Shown here in pieces: positions 35,471 through 47,761 of a stretch of DNA of 64,000 nucleotides; within the stretch, counting starts at the first letter, position 1, and each line of letters begins with the position of its first letter. The DNA is taken from assembly GCA_010645155.1 (NCBI GenBank), contig CM021312.1, positions 451,380-515,379 on the forward strand. Direction: 5' to 3'. A program made the translations under genes and the position numbers. The notes beneath the pieces were generated by a model. That model had not been told where the DNA came from, made no database searches, and worked only from the letters and a program-made list of their open reading frames with translations. This stretch comes from Tigriopus japonicus. Taxonomy: Eukaryota > Arthropoda > Copepoda > Harpacticoida > Harpacticidae.

Positions 35471-35653
35471 GCCCCAATCATTGAAATTTCAATGATTTTT
35501 TTAAGTTCGGCCAATCAAGACATGCTATGACATAAGCCGGCCTTCATTCAAACTAAAAAGCCATAAAAAAAATCATGATATTGTACAATAACGCATATAT
35601 AGGGATGAAAGATATACATCCATACATTTTTTGTGATGTACAAAAAAATGCTT

Positions 35654-35734
35654 NNNNNNNNNNNNNNNNNNNNNNNNNNNNNNNNNNNNNNNNNNNNNNN
35701 NNNNNNNNNNNNNNNNNNNNNNNNNNNNNNNNNN
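35654..35734. other. Assembly gap (81 N) with duplicated flanks
   Basis: The about 155 bp before the gap (from TTTTAAGTTCGGCCAATCAA) is repeated almost exactly after it, differing by one A in a homopolymer. This is the signature of an unclosed overlap, so the true genome probably has one copy and no gap. Confidence 0.85.
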
Positions 35735-35889
35735 TTTTAAGTTCGGCCAATCAAGACATGCTATGACATAAGCCGGCCTTCATTCAAACTAAAAAGCCAT
35801 AAAAAAATCATGATATTGTACAATAACGCATATATAGGGATGAAAGATATACATCCATACATTTTTTGTGATGTACAAAAAAATGCTTT

Positions 35890-36540
35890 TCAAGTTTCTT
35901 GGCAATAGCTCAAATACATGAACATTCTATGGCATAATTTGTTGCTTCTTGAAACATGAATTTAGATAGTTTATTATCTACTAAATATTTATTGACAAAA
36001 TTTGCAATCATGAAAAATAATAAATAACGCACCTCCTGTTTGGTCCTTTGAGAATACTAAACCAAAAAGCTGTTAAAAATAGATTCGCTGTGTAGAATTC
36101 TAAAACATTTTAGAGCTACACTGAATGAAAATAACTCGCCCAGCTCGAAAAACACCGTGCTGACATAACGGCAAGGTATTCCATGTCATAATTAAAAACA
36201 ATATAAATTTTGTAGTTTGTAGCATAGATACTTTTTATTTTGAATCGCAGTTCAGGTGGCTCCCCCTGAGAAACACATTTTGCTCACTCTTGAGGGAGAG
36301 CTGCTCCCCCTATAATCGCAGCAGAACCTTGAACTATTTTAGAGGGATTGAAATATTGAGGGATGGTCTGGATCTTAGCACGTAAAGCGAGCTGAATTTC
36401 ACTGAAGTCATTCCTCAATGGCAAAGGTGAAAGAGGTGAAAGTCTGTTTGGAGTGACGGATATTGACCTAATTTCTAGAGAGCAAGTGGAGTTTAAAAAG
36501 TATATAATGAACTCTTGAATAAGAAAACAAATGGGTTTCA
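35890..36540. other. Interval after the assembly gap
   Basis: AT-rich to about 36240, then mixed sequence carrying CTCCCCCTGAGAAACACA and GCTGCTCCCCCTATAATCGC. A minus-strand frame (36284-36658) enters from the foldback repeat and has no recognised domain. Confidence 0.4.
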
Positions 36541-36915
36541 AAATAATAGAGGCTGTGAAGAATTGTTTGTTGTCCCCCTCTATTTCCGCCCCATCGGCCT
36601 GCCGCGTAGACATCGCTAGAGGCCAGCCAGCATTGTCCATGCACTCGGGAAGAGACAAAACTCAACATAATTTTAACTATTTTGCAATATGTGTGATATT
36701 GTACTGATTAATAAGTATCAAAATTATTTACCGATATCAAAAAGGACATTGGTTGGTGACAGAGTTGGCAAATTTACTTGAAATATTAGGTAATTGGTCT
36801 CTTTCTATGTGTCTGGACAGTGCTGGCTGGCCTACAGCGATGTCTACGCGGCAGGTCATGGCAGCATCCATAGCGAAAGACAAGAATCAATTCTTCACAA
36901 CCTCTATAGGTTTGT
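36541..36915. repeat. Foldback repeat (family F1, copy 2)
   Basis: The arm containing GCTGGCTGGCC, GCGATGTCTACGCGGCAGG and CAATTCTTCACA lies on the minus strand at 36541-36657 and inverted on the plus strand at 36795-36915, with a 137-bp AT-rich spacer. The pattern GTCTCTT...GCATG...CAGTGC matches the mS22-upstream foldback. Confidence 0.75.
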
Positions 36916-37375
36916 ATATTTATTTGGGTTTTCAGAATATTTGTTTGTTTGGGGTAAATTTGTACCATTCCCAAACAATAACAGTGTTGCTGTCAAGATC
37001 TGTCCTGGTTTGTAAAAGCGAGTGTCTAATGATTATTTTCGCCACAATAATTATTGCTATTGAAATGATTTATTGGTCCAAGAGATATATTCCATGCAAA
37101 TGGAACACTGACACTGACACAAAACACTGACTTTTGACTTTCGAAATTTTTTCAAGACTTAGATTTTCTTTTGACATTTTTAAAATCGAAAATCGTAAGG
37201 GATGTCATTTTTGGCTGCCCTGTTTTTCGGGGAGACCAAACCAAACAAAAGCTGTTGTCTTCTGCTTCCAATTTTTTGGTTCTTTGTTTGTGATTTCTAT
37301 TTGTTTGGTATGCGGTCGTTTGTTTGTCTTTGTTTGTTCTTGGTTATATTTGTTTGTTTCCCATTAGTAGAAATG
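36916..37375. mobile_element. TIR element with TTTGTTTGGGG end, copy 2
   Basis: Collinear with 30700-31110: TTTGTTTGGGGTAAATTTGT, ACAATAATTAT and TTTGTTTGTCTTTGTTTGTT occur in the same order, and the left end shares TTTGTATATTTATTTGGG-like sequence. The right inverted end appears truncated. Confidence 0.6.
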
Positions 37376-37559
37376 ATATCTTGGTAAAATAAAAGGATAT
37401 CATGTTCTTTCTATAAGAGCCAAGCTGACATTCTGGGATTGAAAGACGTCAAAAAAATTCTATTTTTATAACGCTTCTGGGACAGTGGATGTCTTCTGGT
37501 TCGGTTTTGGACTCGGAGGTTCGAGGTGGTTCGGTTCGGTTTTAACTCGGTTCGGTCAA

Positions 37560-37775
37560 CTTGAAACTCGAAAACTTGGCCCGCCAGATTTTGGTGTTTC
37601 TGGCGGTTTGAGGCCTCGTCTGGCGGCGAGATTTTTTATTTGGCGGGACGGAAAAATCTGGCGGTATTCTGGCTGTTTACGTTACAGTCTGGCGTTGGGA
37701 AATTTCTGTTTGGCGGGGAAGAATATTTTGACAAGTTTCTGGCGGTATTTAACTGAAAATCGTGAAATTTGGCGT
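37560..37775. repeat. CTGGCG-rich repeat block
   Basis: Within about 215 bp the hexamer CTGGCG (or TTGGCG) recurs about ten times at irregular 12-35-base spacing, interrupted by AT-rich spacers. It resembles the three CTGGCG blocks at 39396, 55560 and 60377 but is not collinear with them. Confidence 0.6.
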
Positions 37776-37781
37776 ATTTTC

Positions 37782-38500
37782 TAGTGATGTGACTTGGGCA
37801 AGTAATGGGTCATCACAGACACCCCAAGCACAAGTTGTTGACAAGCATTACTTGGGCAATACACCAATACACTTGGCAAACTCAAGGAACATTGGAAGAT
37901 GCAGTTGCCGGCAGTTGCTCTTAGAAGAGTTAAGATTCTTGCAGTGTGACTTAGAAGAAAAAAATGTCAAGTTGCATTTTCAATGATCTTTTGACCTTAA
38001 TAATTTAGCAATAAACAGTGGAAGTGAAACAAAAAATATTTTGATTTGGATAGCATTTGCAAAACCATGTTTTTTCTTTAGTTTCCGTTCTAAGCCACAC
38101 ATGAATACACTTTTCGGGCCAATCAAGAATGAGATTTAACAGTCACACTTGGGAACAAGCTCGGTCACTCAGAATTGCTAGAAAAAAATATAAGATGCCA
38201 ACTCTTTTTTTTTTTGTGAAATATTCTCAAAAGCTTTTGCATTTCTCGATACAAAAGCTTTGAATTGTGTATTTTCATCTAAAAATCCATCCTAACAAGG
38301 GCATGGGCCCTTTTTCGCTGAAACTTTCTGGTCAATTGAAATTCTGATGCCGAAGGTTTAGTCTTCATTCCTAGCAAATTTGGCAAACCTGTAAGGTGGG
38401 AAAAATACTTGTACAGGCACCCAAGTAGACCCAAGTTTCGGCAAGTCCAAGGTACTGTACCGGACCGCTTGCCCAAGCTCCTGTTTGCCTCCCATCACTA
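37782..38500. mobile_element. hAT MITE (TAGTGATGTGACTTGGG family), copy 2
   Basis: Ends TAGTGATGTGACTTGGGC and GCCTCCCATCACTA, with identical GTATTTTC at 37774-37781 and 38501-38508. 719 bp, non-coding, about 97 percent identical by eye to 61256-61978. Confidence 0.95.
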
Positions 38501-38537
38501 GTATTTTCTTTGATTTGTAGGAATAGTAGAAACACAG

Positions 38538-39400
38538 TAGCGTCACACTGTTATAGCAGAATTCAGCATAACAGAGCTAGAGCTCAAAGTTACAGCATTA
38601 GTTACAAAAAATAACGTTACCATTTTTGGCCCATCTCTTTCATTTTTCTCTTTTTTATGTTAACTTTCCTGCAATTTCAGATGAACAACCAAAAGTAGCG
38701 CTTATGATAATCATCACTTATACATCCTGATATTAAAATCTTTTAATTAATATAAGAGAGTGCTGGGCTGCTGAAACTAGTTTTGGTAAGCTTGAAGATT
38801 TTAGCAAATAGAAGATGCTTTTCAAGCTGAAAACGGGGCAAGCAAAATGCGCTAGATTGGAAAAAAAATGTGCTGGCATTGTAAAGATAGTGTGTTGGGA
38901 TGAAAAAATAAATGCTTGAATGGTAAACAAAGTGTATTGGAATGGCAAATCAATTTATTGTAGTGACAAACTCAAATGTCAAAGAAACTGAAGAGTTTTT
39001 AAGCAAAAACAAAAAAATATTAAAAAATACAATTTTGCGTTTCTGTTGGCTAAAACATGGCTAATGAAGTGCAAGAAATGCCAAAAAATCAAACTTTGTA
39101 AATATATGGGTAAAAGGCCAAACAAATAATACACAAAATTTCCAAATATTTCAACTACTTACAAAAGCACATTTTTAGAGTACGAAACCTTTCGAAAGTT
39201 TCACACTCATGATTATTAGCTTGAATATGATGGTGGTTTGCTTTATTTTTTGCCTTATTTGGTCTTACTGATAAACTCAAATTCAAAGTCTCTTTCCATC
39301 TAAATGAGAGCAAATGTGTGCGAAAAATGTGTCTTATTCAACTGTATCAACCCAAAGGATGCTTGATAAGTTTAACTCAGCTATCTTTATTTATGAAGGG
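38538..39400 (+). repeat. Inverted-duplication block R1, left copy
   Basis: From TAGCGTCACACTGTT to CTCAGCTATCTTTATT, this about 860-bp AT-rich block is repeated inverted at 62034-62892. Matching words include TGGCCCATCTCTTTCATTTT, CCTGCAATTTCAGAT and GGATGCTTGATAAGTTTAAC. Non-coding. Confidence 0.85.
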
Positions 39401-39570
39401 TTATATGTCTGATATGTCTGCTCTAGAACAAATGCATAATGAAGGAACTGGAATCTGGCGTTTTTCTGGCGCTTTTTTGAAAAAAATCTGGCTGCGAATT
39501 TCGATATCTGGCGTTTTTGACAGGTTGATCTGGCGTTTTGGTCTCTAATTACCTGGCAGCCCTGAATTGA
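39396..39570 (+). repeat. CTGGCG element, copy 1
   Basis: Runs from AAATGCATAATGAAGGAACT to ACCTGGCAGCCCTG and contains TCTGGCGTTTTTGACAGG. The same sequence is inverted at 55560-55760 and 60377-60530. The inverted end CAGGGCTGCCAGGTAATT would suit a hAT-type terminus, so it may be a small MITE. Confidence 0.75.
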
Positions 39571-39666
39571 CGTCCATACAACCCTGAATTCGCATCCCTA
39601 CTCTAGAGGGCTAACTTCGATCAAAGTCCTTGGTGAGATCGGCCGACTGGTTCAGAGCCCGACCTC

Positions 39667-40329
39667 ATGGATGTTAATATCAATCCTAATGCAATCCCTC
39701 AAAGTCCAGCCAATGATGTAGAAGAAGAGGAATCCTTGGACTCGGCCCAAAGGTCCCATCAGGCTAATGTGGAGGAAAGCGTCATCGAGCCCACTCAACT
39801 CTTAGACCACAGCCACGACGACGACGACAAGGGAAATGTCAATCCCGAACAAACCCAAGACAGTGGACAATCGGGGGCCCCAGCCTCAACCAGCAGCCAT
39901 GCCCAATGTGGTGGTCCGTCCATGATACCTCTATGCTCGCAGACTGCCCCTTCCCTGTTCAATTCCCGCTCCTCTTGTTGTGCGGGCGGTAGTTTGAAAT
40001 TGGCCAAGGTTGTTTTGGAACCCAAGACCACAAGCCAGCAACAAGGGGCATCATCATCCACAAGTGCTGGCTCATTGAAGAAGCATTGTGAAACCCATTC
40101 TGAAGAAGACGCAGCATCAGAAACTAGTTGCCTCAGAAGAATCGTGGAAGACCTTCCCCCTGAGTGGAACGGGTTACCGTCTCAAGAGAAAAGGTTAACA
40201 TTAAAGCGAATGGCTGAGGAGCTTGAGTCCAAGGCTCAGGAGTATAAATCTAAGGCTCAGGAGCATGAATCCGAGGCCAAATATATTCGTCTGTTCCTCC
40301 AGGGCTCCCGTCCTGTTTCTCCCGCTTGA
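39667..40329 (+). CDS. Repeat-borne ORF of unknown function, left copy
   Basis: A 220-codon frame. About 90 percent identical in protein to the minus-strand frame at 54828-55484, so it belongs to a mobile or duplicated unit rather than to a single-copy gene. The N-terminal two thirds are polar and low complexity (acidic, Ser/Gln-rich: SSSTSAGSLKK). A compact C-terminal part has PPEWNGLPSQEKRLTLKRMA and a heptad-like coiled coil (ELESKAQEYKSKAQEHESEA). No zinc finger, nuclease or polymerase motif is seen. It could be a Gag/ORF1-like protein or a fragment of a larger one. Function not known. Confidence 0.5.
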   Translation: MDVNINPNAIPQSPANDVEEEESLDSAQRSHQANVEESVIEPTQLLDHSHDDDDKGNVNPEQTQDSGQSGAPASTSSHAQCGGPSMIPLCSQTAPSLFNSRSSCCAGGSLKLAKVVLEPKTTSQQQGASSSTSAGSLKKHCETHSEEDAASETSCLRRIVEDLPPEWNGLPSQEKRLTLKRMAEELESKAQEYKSKAQEHESEAKYIRLFLQGSRPVSPA

Positions 40330-40815
40330 GCGAGCCAGGATGCGGAACCCTCCACGTCAGAAGGCCCTTGGAACAAACCGATTCTTGCCGTCCCACCTGG
40401 ATTGCGGCATTTAGGCCTGTCTCTGATTTCCAATCATTCTTTTCTCACGCCCACACCTCCGGCCATTGATCTATCGCCGATATCTTCCGAGTCCCTTCCT
40501 TCGATCACACCAGAACCCGAAGACGATTTTGAAACTGCTACTTAGATTGACTTGGCAAATTTATTGGAATTACATGACAACGCACACAATTTTGTGGAAG
40601 CAAGAGCTGACCCTTTTCTGTGGATGAAATCAACCAAACACAGACCTCCCGTGACATATTTTGTTCTGAAAAGCTGAATACAAGTTCAAGCTCACTAAGA
40701 TTTTCACTTTGACAATCACCAACACTACAAAGAACTTCGAATTCTAGGATAGAATAAAACATGTAGTAGGGTTAATGAAGTCTAACAACAGGCTGGCCAT
40801 AAATGAGGGATGGAA
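40330..40815 (+). repeat. Inverted-duplication block, distal left part
   Basis: Matches 52745-54820 in inverted orientation except that 53047-54613 (a non-LTR element) is missing here. The site reads GCTACTTAGATTGACTTGGC, the unfilled version of the insertion point. Confidence 0.8.
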
Positions 40816-41885
40816 ATGTACTCGTACAAAGGCATGCAAAATTTTGACATTCCTTGCTTTGGGGATTATGCAAGATAGCAAGGTTCTTCTTTTGCAATCT
40901 GAAGATATGTTTGTTTTACGGCTAGTGGGGATGCAATCGTGAATGCTTGGTGCAAGTGCTCGTTTTAGATCATGTTTTGAAATGAGCTGACAAATACGGG
41001 GCCAAGACATCAATGTTATAATACAGTTTGTTCGAGAGAGGCGAAGTTTAGACAAACCTAAAACTTCTTATGAACTTGAAAGTGGGGTTCCTCATTTCAT
41101 CGCAAGATGAAAAGTAACATAGCATTCTGTGAAGAGTCCTGAAAGAGTACGGGTAAAATATATATTTCGAGTAAAATCCAAAAGAATTTCCGTCATCGAT
41201 GAAAAATATGCCAAAAGTTGTAATTTGTTGTGAATTAATATCGAAAAAAAATCCCAATTTTGATTAAAACGTCCAACAAGCGTAATTCTTGGTGCAAGTT
41301 CCATTTAGTAACTTAATCCGAAACCATCTGCAAGCAAAATTTGTTTGACACTCTCGGCAGGTGTGGTCGATTACTCTTCTTTTTTTAATGATTTTTTACT
41401 TGATTTATTTTATGATTTCTTTATAATATAATGCCTTTGGGCGACATTCCCGCCGAAACGAAACATTCAAAACCTGCTTCAACGGCCATCGGCATCTGGA
41501 AATTAACTGGATACTTTCATGATGGTTTGAATTTCCAAAGCATTTCTACCCACTATGTATGTAACTACAAAATGGGATAATTATGATGTTTGACACGTTG
41601 ATGCGAAGTTGATGGACAATAAGATTTGGTCAGGAGCACTGTATTATCACAATTGATAATAAAAATCTATTTCATCAACGAGAAGTGGTAAAAAAAGAAA
41701 AGAAACATTTCACAGTCTCACCACAAGGGAAACTCCTAAGAATAAACATAAATGATTCTTTTTCGACAACTTCATTCAACCAACGTGTTTATGTGTGTGG
41801 GTGTGGTTGTAATTATTTTAGCAGGACGATAGGATCCATCAAAGTTCCATGGCAATCCACTCTCCGTAGACGCGATTGCGTGGTT
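40816..41885. other. Interval downstream of SND1
   Basis: Beyond the duplication a minus-strand frame (40744-41055, with ARNVKILHAFVRVHFHPSFM) looks coding-like but matches nothing I recognise. The remainder is AT-rich and should include the SND1 3' UTR. Confidence 0.4.
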
Positions 41886-44800
41886 TTAGCGATTTCCAAC
41901 GCCAAACTCTCGCGCATCATCGCCGGTGATATCGCCATACTCCCAAATGTTAAGATGCTTCTTCTTGGCCGTTTCCATGGCTTCCAGATAGGAGTCAACC
42001 AACTTGACAAGCTTTCGACCACCCTTCTTTTCCGCGAGAAGAAGACCTTCGCCCACGAGGTTCTTCACCAGGTCCTCGTTGGAGCTAGGATCGGACAAGG
42101 TCACATAAGGCGTGCCACCCACGCGATATTCTACGTTCAGGTTCAACGTCTTGTCCAAAAAGTCCTCTCGCATGGCTTGCAGACCCAGGGCATTGTACTC
42201 CTCCTACAAGATGAAGACATAGCATGAAGTGAAATAGGTGCCGAGGATATTTATTTGCTCAACAACTTACATCATCGGCTAATTTGGCCAAGGCAATGCA
42301 ATACTCCTTGGCGAAAGGCGTTAGGCCGGTAAAAGAGGACGGAAGCGTGCCCACTTTTGTTTTGGCGATGGTGGCTCGGTTGCCGTAGTCCATGTACAAC
42401 ACGCTCACTTCACTGGGTGTGACCTTTTCCACTTTGGCACGGTACCATTGGTCATCCACAAACTTGGCCGCACAAATATCACCTAAGGACAGGATTTTAT
42501 TTTTAAAGGAGGAGTCGTACTTCATCACAATGATATCGAATTAATGGCCCATTGAAAGCCGCGAGATTATGCTGTCCCCCTAAAAACAAGCATCAATTCC
42601 CACTCACCTTTTTTGGGTTGGTAGGCTCCGGCCAGAGGCGGGTTAGAGGAGAACTCGTTGCGGATCTCTTTCATGAGTTGCTCCAATTTGGGTCCCTCAT
42701 CCACGTGCTGGGCGTAGATCTTGGCATCGGGCGTGACCTCGGTGACGCACACCTTGATGTAGTTCACTTTCCGGTCCTCATCCTCCTTTTTGTCGTCGTC
42801 TTCGTGAGCCAGATCGAGTTGGGCTTGAGCAGCGGCCTTCTCCTCTTCCTCGTTATAATTGGCCCAAATGCGCTCTCGACGGCGTTTGGCATTCTCTTCG
42901 GCAGCGGCAATTTCTCGCCCGTAATTCGTGCGGTCAGCCGTGACATGAGCAGACGCGAATCCGTTCTCGACCAGTTCAACCGAGACGTTCTTTCCATCGG
43001 TGTGCATCCATCCGATGAAGTTGCCGCCCTTGTCCATGGCTTCAACTTCGATATCGACCTCTCGATGGAGGGCCATCTCTTTGACAAAGGCCAAGGCTTC
43101 ATCTCCAAAGGGCTCACCCGCACTGGATTGACCTCCGGGCGTGCTTCGCGAGGCTCGCGGACAACTCACACCGGAAAGCAACAGCGTGATGACGCACGTT
43201 TCCCTGGGAATGTAAACGCGGAATCGCGATCCGGAGGCGGCAAACTCGACCACACATTGCATGCGACCCGCTCGCTGGAGGAATGGGAAGAACTGCTTGC
43301 TCTTGGCGACATCACCCGAAATGTCGGCGATTCGTCGAGTGGGAATGTTTTTCTTGTCGTGCATGCCCTTGGTCGATTTGATGGCCTTGTCCTCGGCGGC
43401 CAGGAGATCATCGTAGGCCGAGCTTCGTTGATCATTATCAGCGGCGTATCGCACAACTGTGGCGAGACCTTTGGCCACCAAAGCCTCGGCCACGTTCACG
43501 CCTCCGATGGTGACGGTCGCGCAATGCTTCTCGGGGAAATCGTTGTTGGCGGGTTGGATGTAGTCGATGGTCACGTGGACATTCTGACCTATCAGCTTTT
43601 TGCGGAGGAATTCTCGGGCCTCGAACATGAACGGAATGTCGTAAAGAGGTCGGAAAGGTCCACCACCCGGAGCTTTGGGTCGATCAGCGGGTTTGCCGGC
43701 CTCCCCTGGACCACCCAATCGCGGTGGCCGAATCGAGGCCAAATGGATCTTCTTAATATCGTTTTTGCTTCGTTTGACCATAACGGCATCGCCATTGACG
43801 ATCTCGATGACCTTGCCCGTGAAGGTCTTGTCCTTTTCGCTAATGACCGGTCCAGTGGGTCCGGCAAAGTCTTTCCAAAGTCGGAGTTTCTTCTCCTTGG
43901 CATCAGCCTGAGCCTTGCGGTATTTTTCTGGACCACCCGTCACACATTGGAGGGACCAATCCACGCATTTGGCAAAGCCCTCGCGCAACAAGGCTTCGGC
44001 AATGTTGCCATTGGGATGGATCACGCTGCCCACAAAGTTCTTGTTGTTGACCGATTCCAAGATGATTTCAACCTCGCGTTGGAGGAGCCGCGACTCGGTG
44101 AAATAATGGGCTTCCAAGGCATATTTCTCGGCCGTAGCTGGGTCAGGCTTCCCGTCACTACCCATTCGCACACTCGGAGCCTGAAACACGCAACGGACAA
44201 TATTTCATCAAACACCACTTCGTGCTTGATACTCCTATTTACTAATACTTACTCGAACGCCGGACATCATCAAGGTGATGTGGTGAAAATCGGGCAGAAG
44301 GAAGGCTCGCACAGTGGTGCCGTCCCTGACATGTTCGATAATGGCTTTTACCGGCTTGCCACCCATTTGGTCCACGAGTTGCCGGGGGTTATCCAGATCC
44401 CAAGTGATTTTCCGCACTCCCACCGAGCTATCACCCGACCAAACGCCTTTACCCGCCGCTTTGGCCGCCTCTTGAGCCTCTTTCAAAACCGCATCCGAGG
44501 AGTTTTCTCGCACACGGGCCAAGCCTTCGGCCACAAGCTTGAGAGCCACATTTTCGCCCTTCTCGGGATCGGTGGAACCCACCAAAACCGTACCGAACTC
44601 GCGTCCCGAGGGCACGGTGTAACTGACCGAACCCAACAGAGGCTTGCCCACCAACATTTGGCGGAGGAACTCGCGGGCTTGCCAAGCGAAAGGCTCATCG
44701 TCGGTGGCGACGCTGTTGGGACCGGGTCGACGGGCCAAACGCGGGGCTTCGATCTCGGCCAGAGCCAAAAGACGCTCCGGGGGTGGACCGTTGCGGGGTT

Positions 44801-46098
44801 GACCGCGGATGATCACGGTACCGCCGTCCAACACCTGAAATTTCAAGAAACAATGGAGAATGGAGGAACTTGCGCCGGGAGGATTGGGAATGACAAAAGA
44901 CCAAGTTCGGATAATCTAGGATTGGGATCTGCCAGGCAGACATTTGAGTAATACATCTTTTCTAAGATTTTCATTAGACTTATTGCCCACCAATCTTTTG
45001 CGTCGTCTTCAATTTCTTGCAAAGAAATGGACAGATTATCCGTCGATGTGTTTCTATGACCTTTGGCCCATTCAGATCTTAAAATTAGAACCAAGGCCTC
45101 CACATATTCTACATCATACCTTCACTTTTTCAGGGGTTTGTTTGGACAAAAATTGAGCTATGAAAAATGATGGAACTTGAGCCATGAAAATTTAGCAAGT
45201 TATCCGTTAAAGGTACTCGAAATGTCATTGTTTTTTTTACATAATCATCTTTAGTTCCATGGGATGTCGTGCATCTTGCACATTTGATTTCCCTGAAGCC
45301 TCATGATTAAGGCCCGGAAATAAATTTTTAAAAATATAAAATATTTTAAAAATATTGATCAATTTTTCGTCGATTTTTTTGAATATTTTGTCTTTTTCAA
45401 GGAAAAATTAAATATATTCTCGAGTATTTGAGTCAGAAAAATATATCAAGCAAAATCGAAGAAAAAAATGAACCACCAATGCTCAAGAGGGCTTACCAAA
45501 AATGAACAAAAAATACAAAAACCTCCACAAAATGGCGTTTGTACTAAGAATATAGACATTCACGACCAAAACTACCGTCATCCATGAAAAAATTGCACCA
45601 TCTATTATTGCGAATTGAAAATTATATTTTTGAATCAATTACATTCAAGTATGCCTCCAAAAAAGGCCAAATCCATCAAATTCAACAGAGACGAATTTTG
45701 AAAATCGGTGCACACAGACAAAAATACCAAATAATGGCCTGGTCAAAAAAAAAAGTATTTCTTAAATATTCGGCTTTCGACCACTTTTTTGCAAATATTT
45801 TTCCGGGCCCTACTCATGACCGATGAATACACTAAAATCCGACCACGACCTTTCAAAGCCAAAATCCACGTGGCCTAAACTATGTCCGCAACCTGTTGGG
45901 ATTTCAATCGCCAAATTTATCCGCGTCTTCCATCATCCTGCATCACGTTGAATCCCATCATAAACGGATTGAATGATGCTTTTTCGAGGTAGGTAATAGT
46001 CTTCAATTTACCTGCTTGCAAATCCCGGAGAAGAATTGCTTGGGTGGAGCGTTGTTGCTCTCGGTAGCCGAATTGTTGGCCGCTTCCGATGAACTCAT
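41886..46098 (-). CDS. SND1: Staphylococcal nuclease/Tudor domain protein (Tudor-SN)
   Basis: A RISC-associated, RNA-binding coactivator and reader of symmetric dimethylarginine. Five exons (46098-46012, 44834-44253, 44180-42608, 42482-42271, 42203-41886) give 923 residues (human 910) with consistent phases. It has four staphylococcal-nuclease folds in tandem (about 30-170, 195-330, 345-500, 530-670), seen by repeated REFLRQMLVG/REFLRKKLIG, NVALKLVAEGLARVRE / NIAEALLREGFAKC / NVAEALVAKGLATVVRY / NVSVELVENGFASAHV and IIRGQPRNGPPPERLLAL. The Tudor domain (about 745-800) has CAAKFVDDQWYRAKVEKV and YMDYGNRATI, including the aromatic cage residues. It is followed by the split fifth SN fold ending YGDITGDDAREFGVGNR. 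Intron 1 is long (1.2 kb) and AT-rich. The GC-rich coding strand creates an 800-codon antisense frame that is not a gene. Divergent from WDR77. Confidence 0.97.
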
Positions 46099-47761
46099 GA
46101 TACGGATTGATGTTCAACTCTCTCGATCGAAGGATGCAAAACTAAGCGAAAGGCAATTTCTTCCCGAGAAAAGAAAGATCCGGGAAGAAAACCAACCAAA
46201 AGAAGAGAGAAAAAAAACAAGAAGATTGGGTTGGGGTCAAATTCAGCTGAGCGGGGAACGGGAACACTCTGTTAATCGCTCATGGAGATCAATCGATCGA
46301 TGGATGGCGGGCCAAGAAAAAGCGGAACTCGAATTCCACGGACAAAATGAGGATCCGGACACGTCCAAGACACACGAGAGAATAAATAGCCGAACGAGGA
46401 AGAGAGGCGACTGTATGTACTGTCTGTACGGACTGATGGACAAGAACACTATCTCAAGTTGTCGGCGCTCCAACGCGTTCACAGCCAATCACGAGCCAGC
46501 GTGGCCGGAAAATGAAGCGTCTCCGCCAATCACATGCGAGATCAGGCACTTTTGACGTCGCACCACGAATGACAACTCGAAACTCAGGGTGACGAGAAGG
46601 GTCTTTTCCAAAAACGACAGTGGCGTAGCCTAAGAATCAAAGCGCGGCATATGGGAGGAATATTGGAAGATTTATGGTAAAGTTATAGAATTTGGACTTG
46701 ATTTAAGCCTAATGATGAGATCTTTAATGGCGGATATGTGGGATGAGTGGATGGGGACAAACGATGAAACCTTTCAGACAAGTCACGTTGGTGGAGGCAA
46801 CAGGCCGGCCAACGGTGACGTCATAGATCGAGTTGGACGGAAGTACCCTCCAACGGGCCGGGTTTTATGGGGTCTAATTTGGGCTTTGAAATGAGGACGT
46901 AGGGTTTATGAGGATTGAGGTAGAAACCTAGGTGTATTAATTTACCCATGATTTGGTTTTTAAAGGCACAAAGTGTAATGATAGCTTATAGTACCCGTTC
47001 TTACAGAGCCGTCGGGACAACCTCGTCCTCCATTTCCGGTTCAGGAAGACGCGAGCACGAATTTTGTTTGGAAAAACCTGGCCAAAAAGAAATAGTCAAA
47101 GTCTATGGGCATGAAAAATGTTTCATTCTTGAAATCATAAAATAGTTCCCGTTAAAAACATCAGTACGATTGGACTAGAAATTGAAACATTTTTTAGCTC
47201 AAAGAAGTTCTTTTTTGGCTATGACATTCAGGGTTGCCGGAGACTAACGGCCAAATCAATTTTTCTTCGAATCATAACTGTGAGTAAACTTCATTAAACA
47301 ATCACTTTTGTAATTTTTTTTAATGGTCATCATTTTGAACACACGGGGCGTTGTCTATGTTATTTGGGGCATTTCTATAGTTATTAGTCTTTGAAATTTC
47401 CGCAAGATTGGCTCAACTCGTTCCCAACGCAAAGTAAATGAAAGCATCCCTAGCCCGAATCTCCACGCCAATCGCACAAAAAAACTTCTCAAGACAAATA
47501 AGAGTCTTATTTTTCCGATTTTTTTGAGCTAATTCTCCTAACTAAGGTCTTTATTGATAAAAACTTTAAAAATCAACTTCAATCGCCTTAAAAAAGTGCC
47601 TTAAACCGGTCAAACGCATCGTTTTCAACAACTTGTCCGTCAAAATCAATCTCATACGTCTAGAATTTTTTTCTCTTTATGACATATCTCAATCAAAACA
47701 AACATCGTTCCCCGAAAAACGAGTCTCGTCTCGAAGTCGAACCGGTTCGTCACTTTTGATC
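46099..47761. promoter_or_regulatory. Shared upstream region of SND1 and WDR77
   Basis: This 1.66-kb spacer lies between two divergent starts. It contains a full cAMP-response-element consensus TGACGTCA at 46816-46823 within GGTGACGTCATAG, CCAAT words (CCAATCACGAGCC near 46490; CCAATCACATGCG near 46534) and a GC-richer stretch at 46560-46870. An open frame at 46016-46555 antisense to SND1 exon 1 is not supported as a gene. Promoter function is inference. Confidence 0.4.

Noticed and set aside
40744..41055. Minus-strand frame with ARNVKILHAFVRVHF as a gene
   Set aside because: Coding-like but overlaps the end of the duplicated repeat and matches no family I know; kept only as a note.
42552..44951. 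799-codon plus-strand open frame
   Set aside because: Exactly antisense to the SND1 exons; GC-rich codon use on the minus strand removes stops on the other strand. No domain, and SND1 is a clear homologue.
46016..46555. 179-codon plus-strand frame
   Set aside because: Antisense to SND1 exon 1 and its upstream region; low complexity and no homologue recognised.
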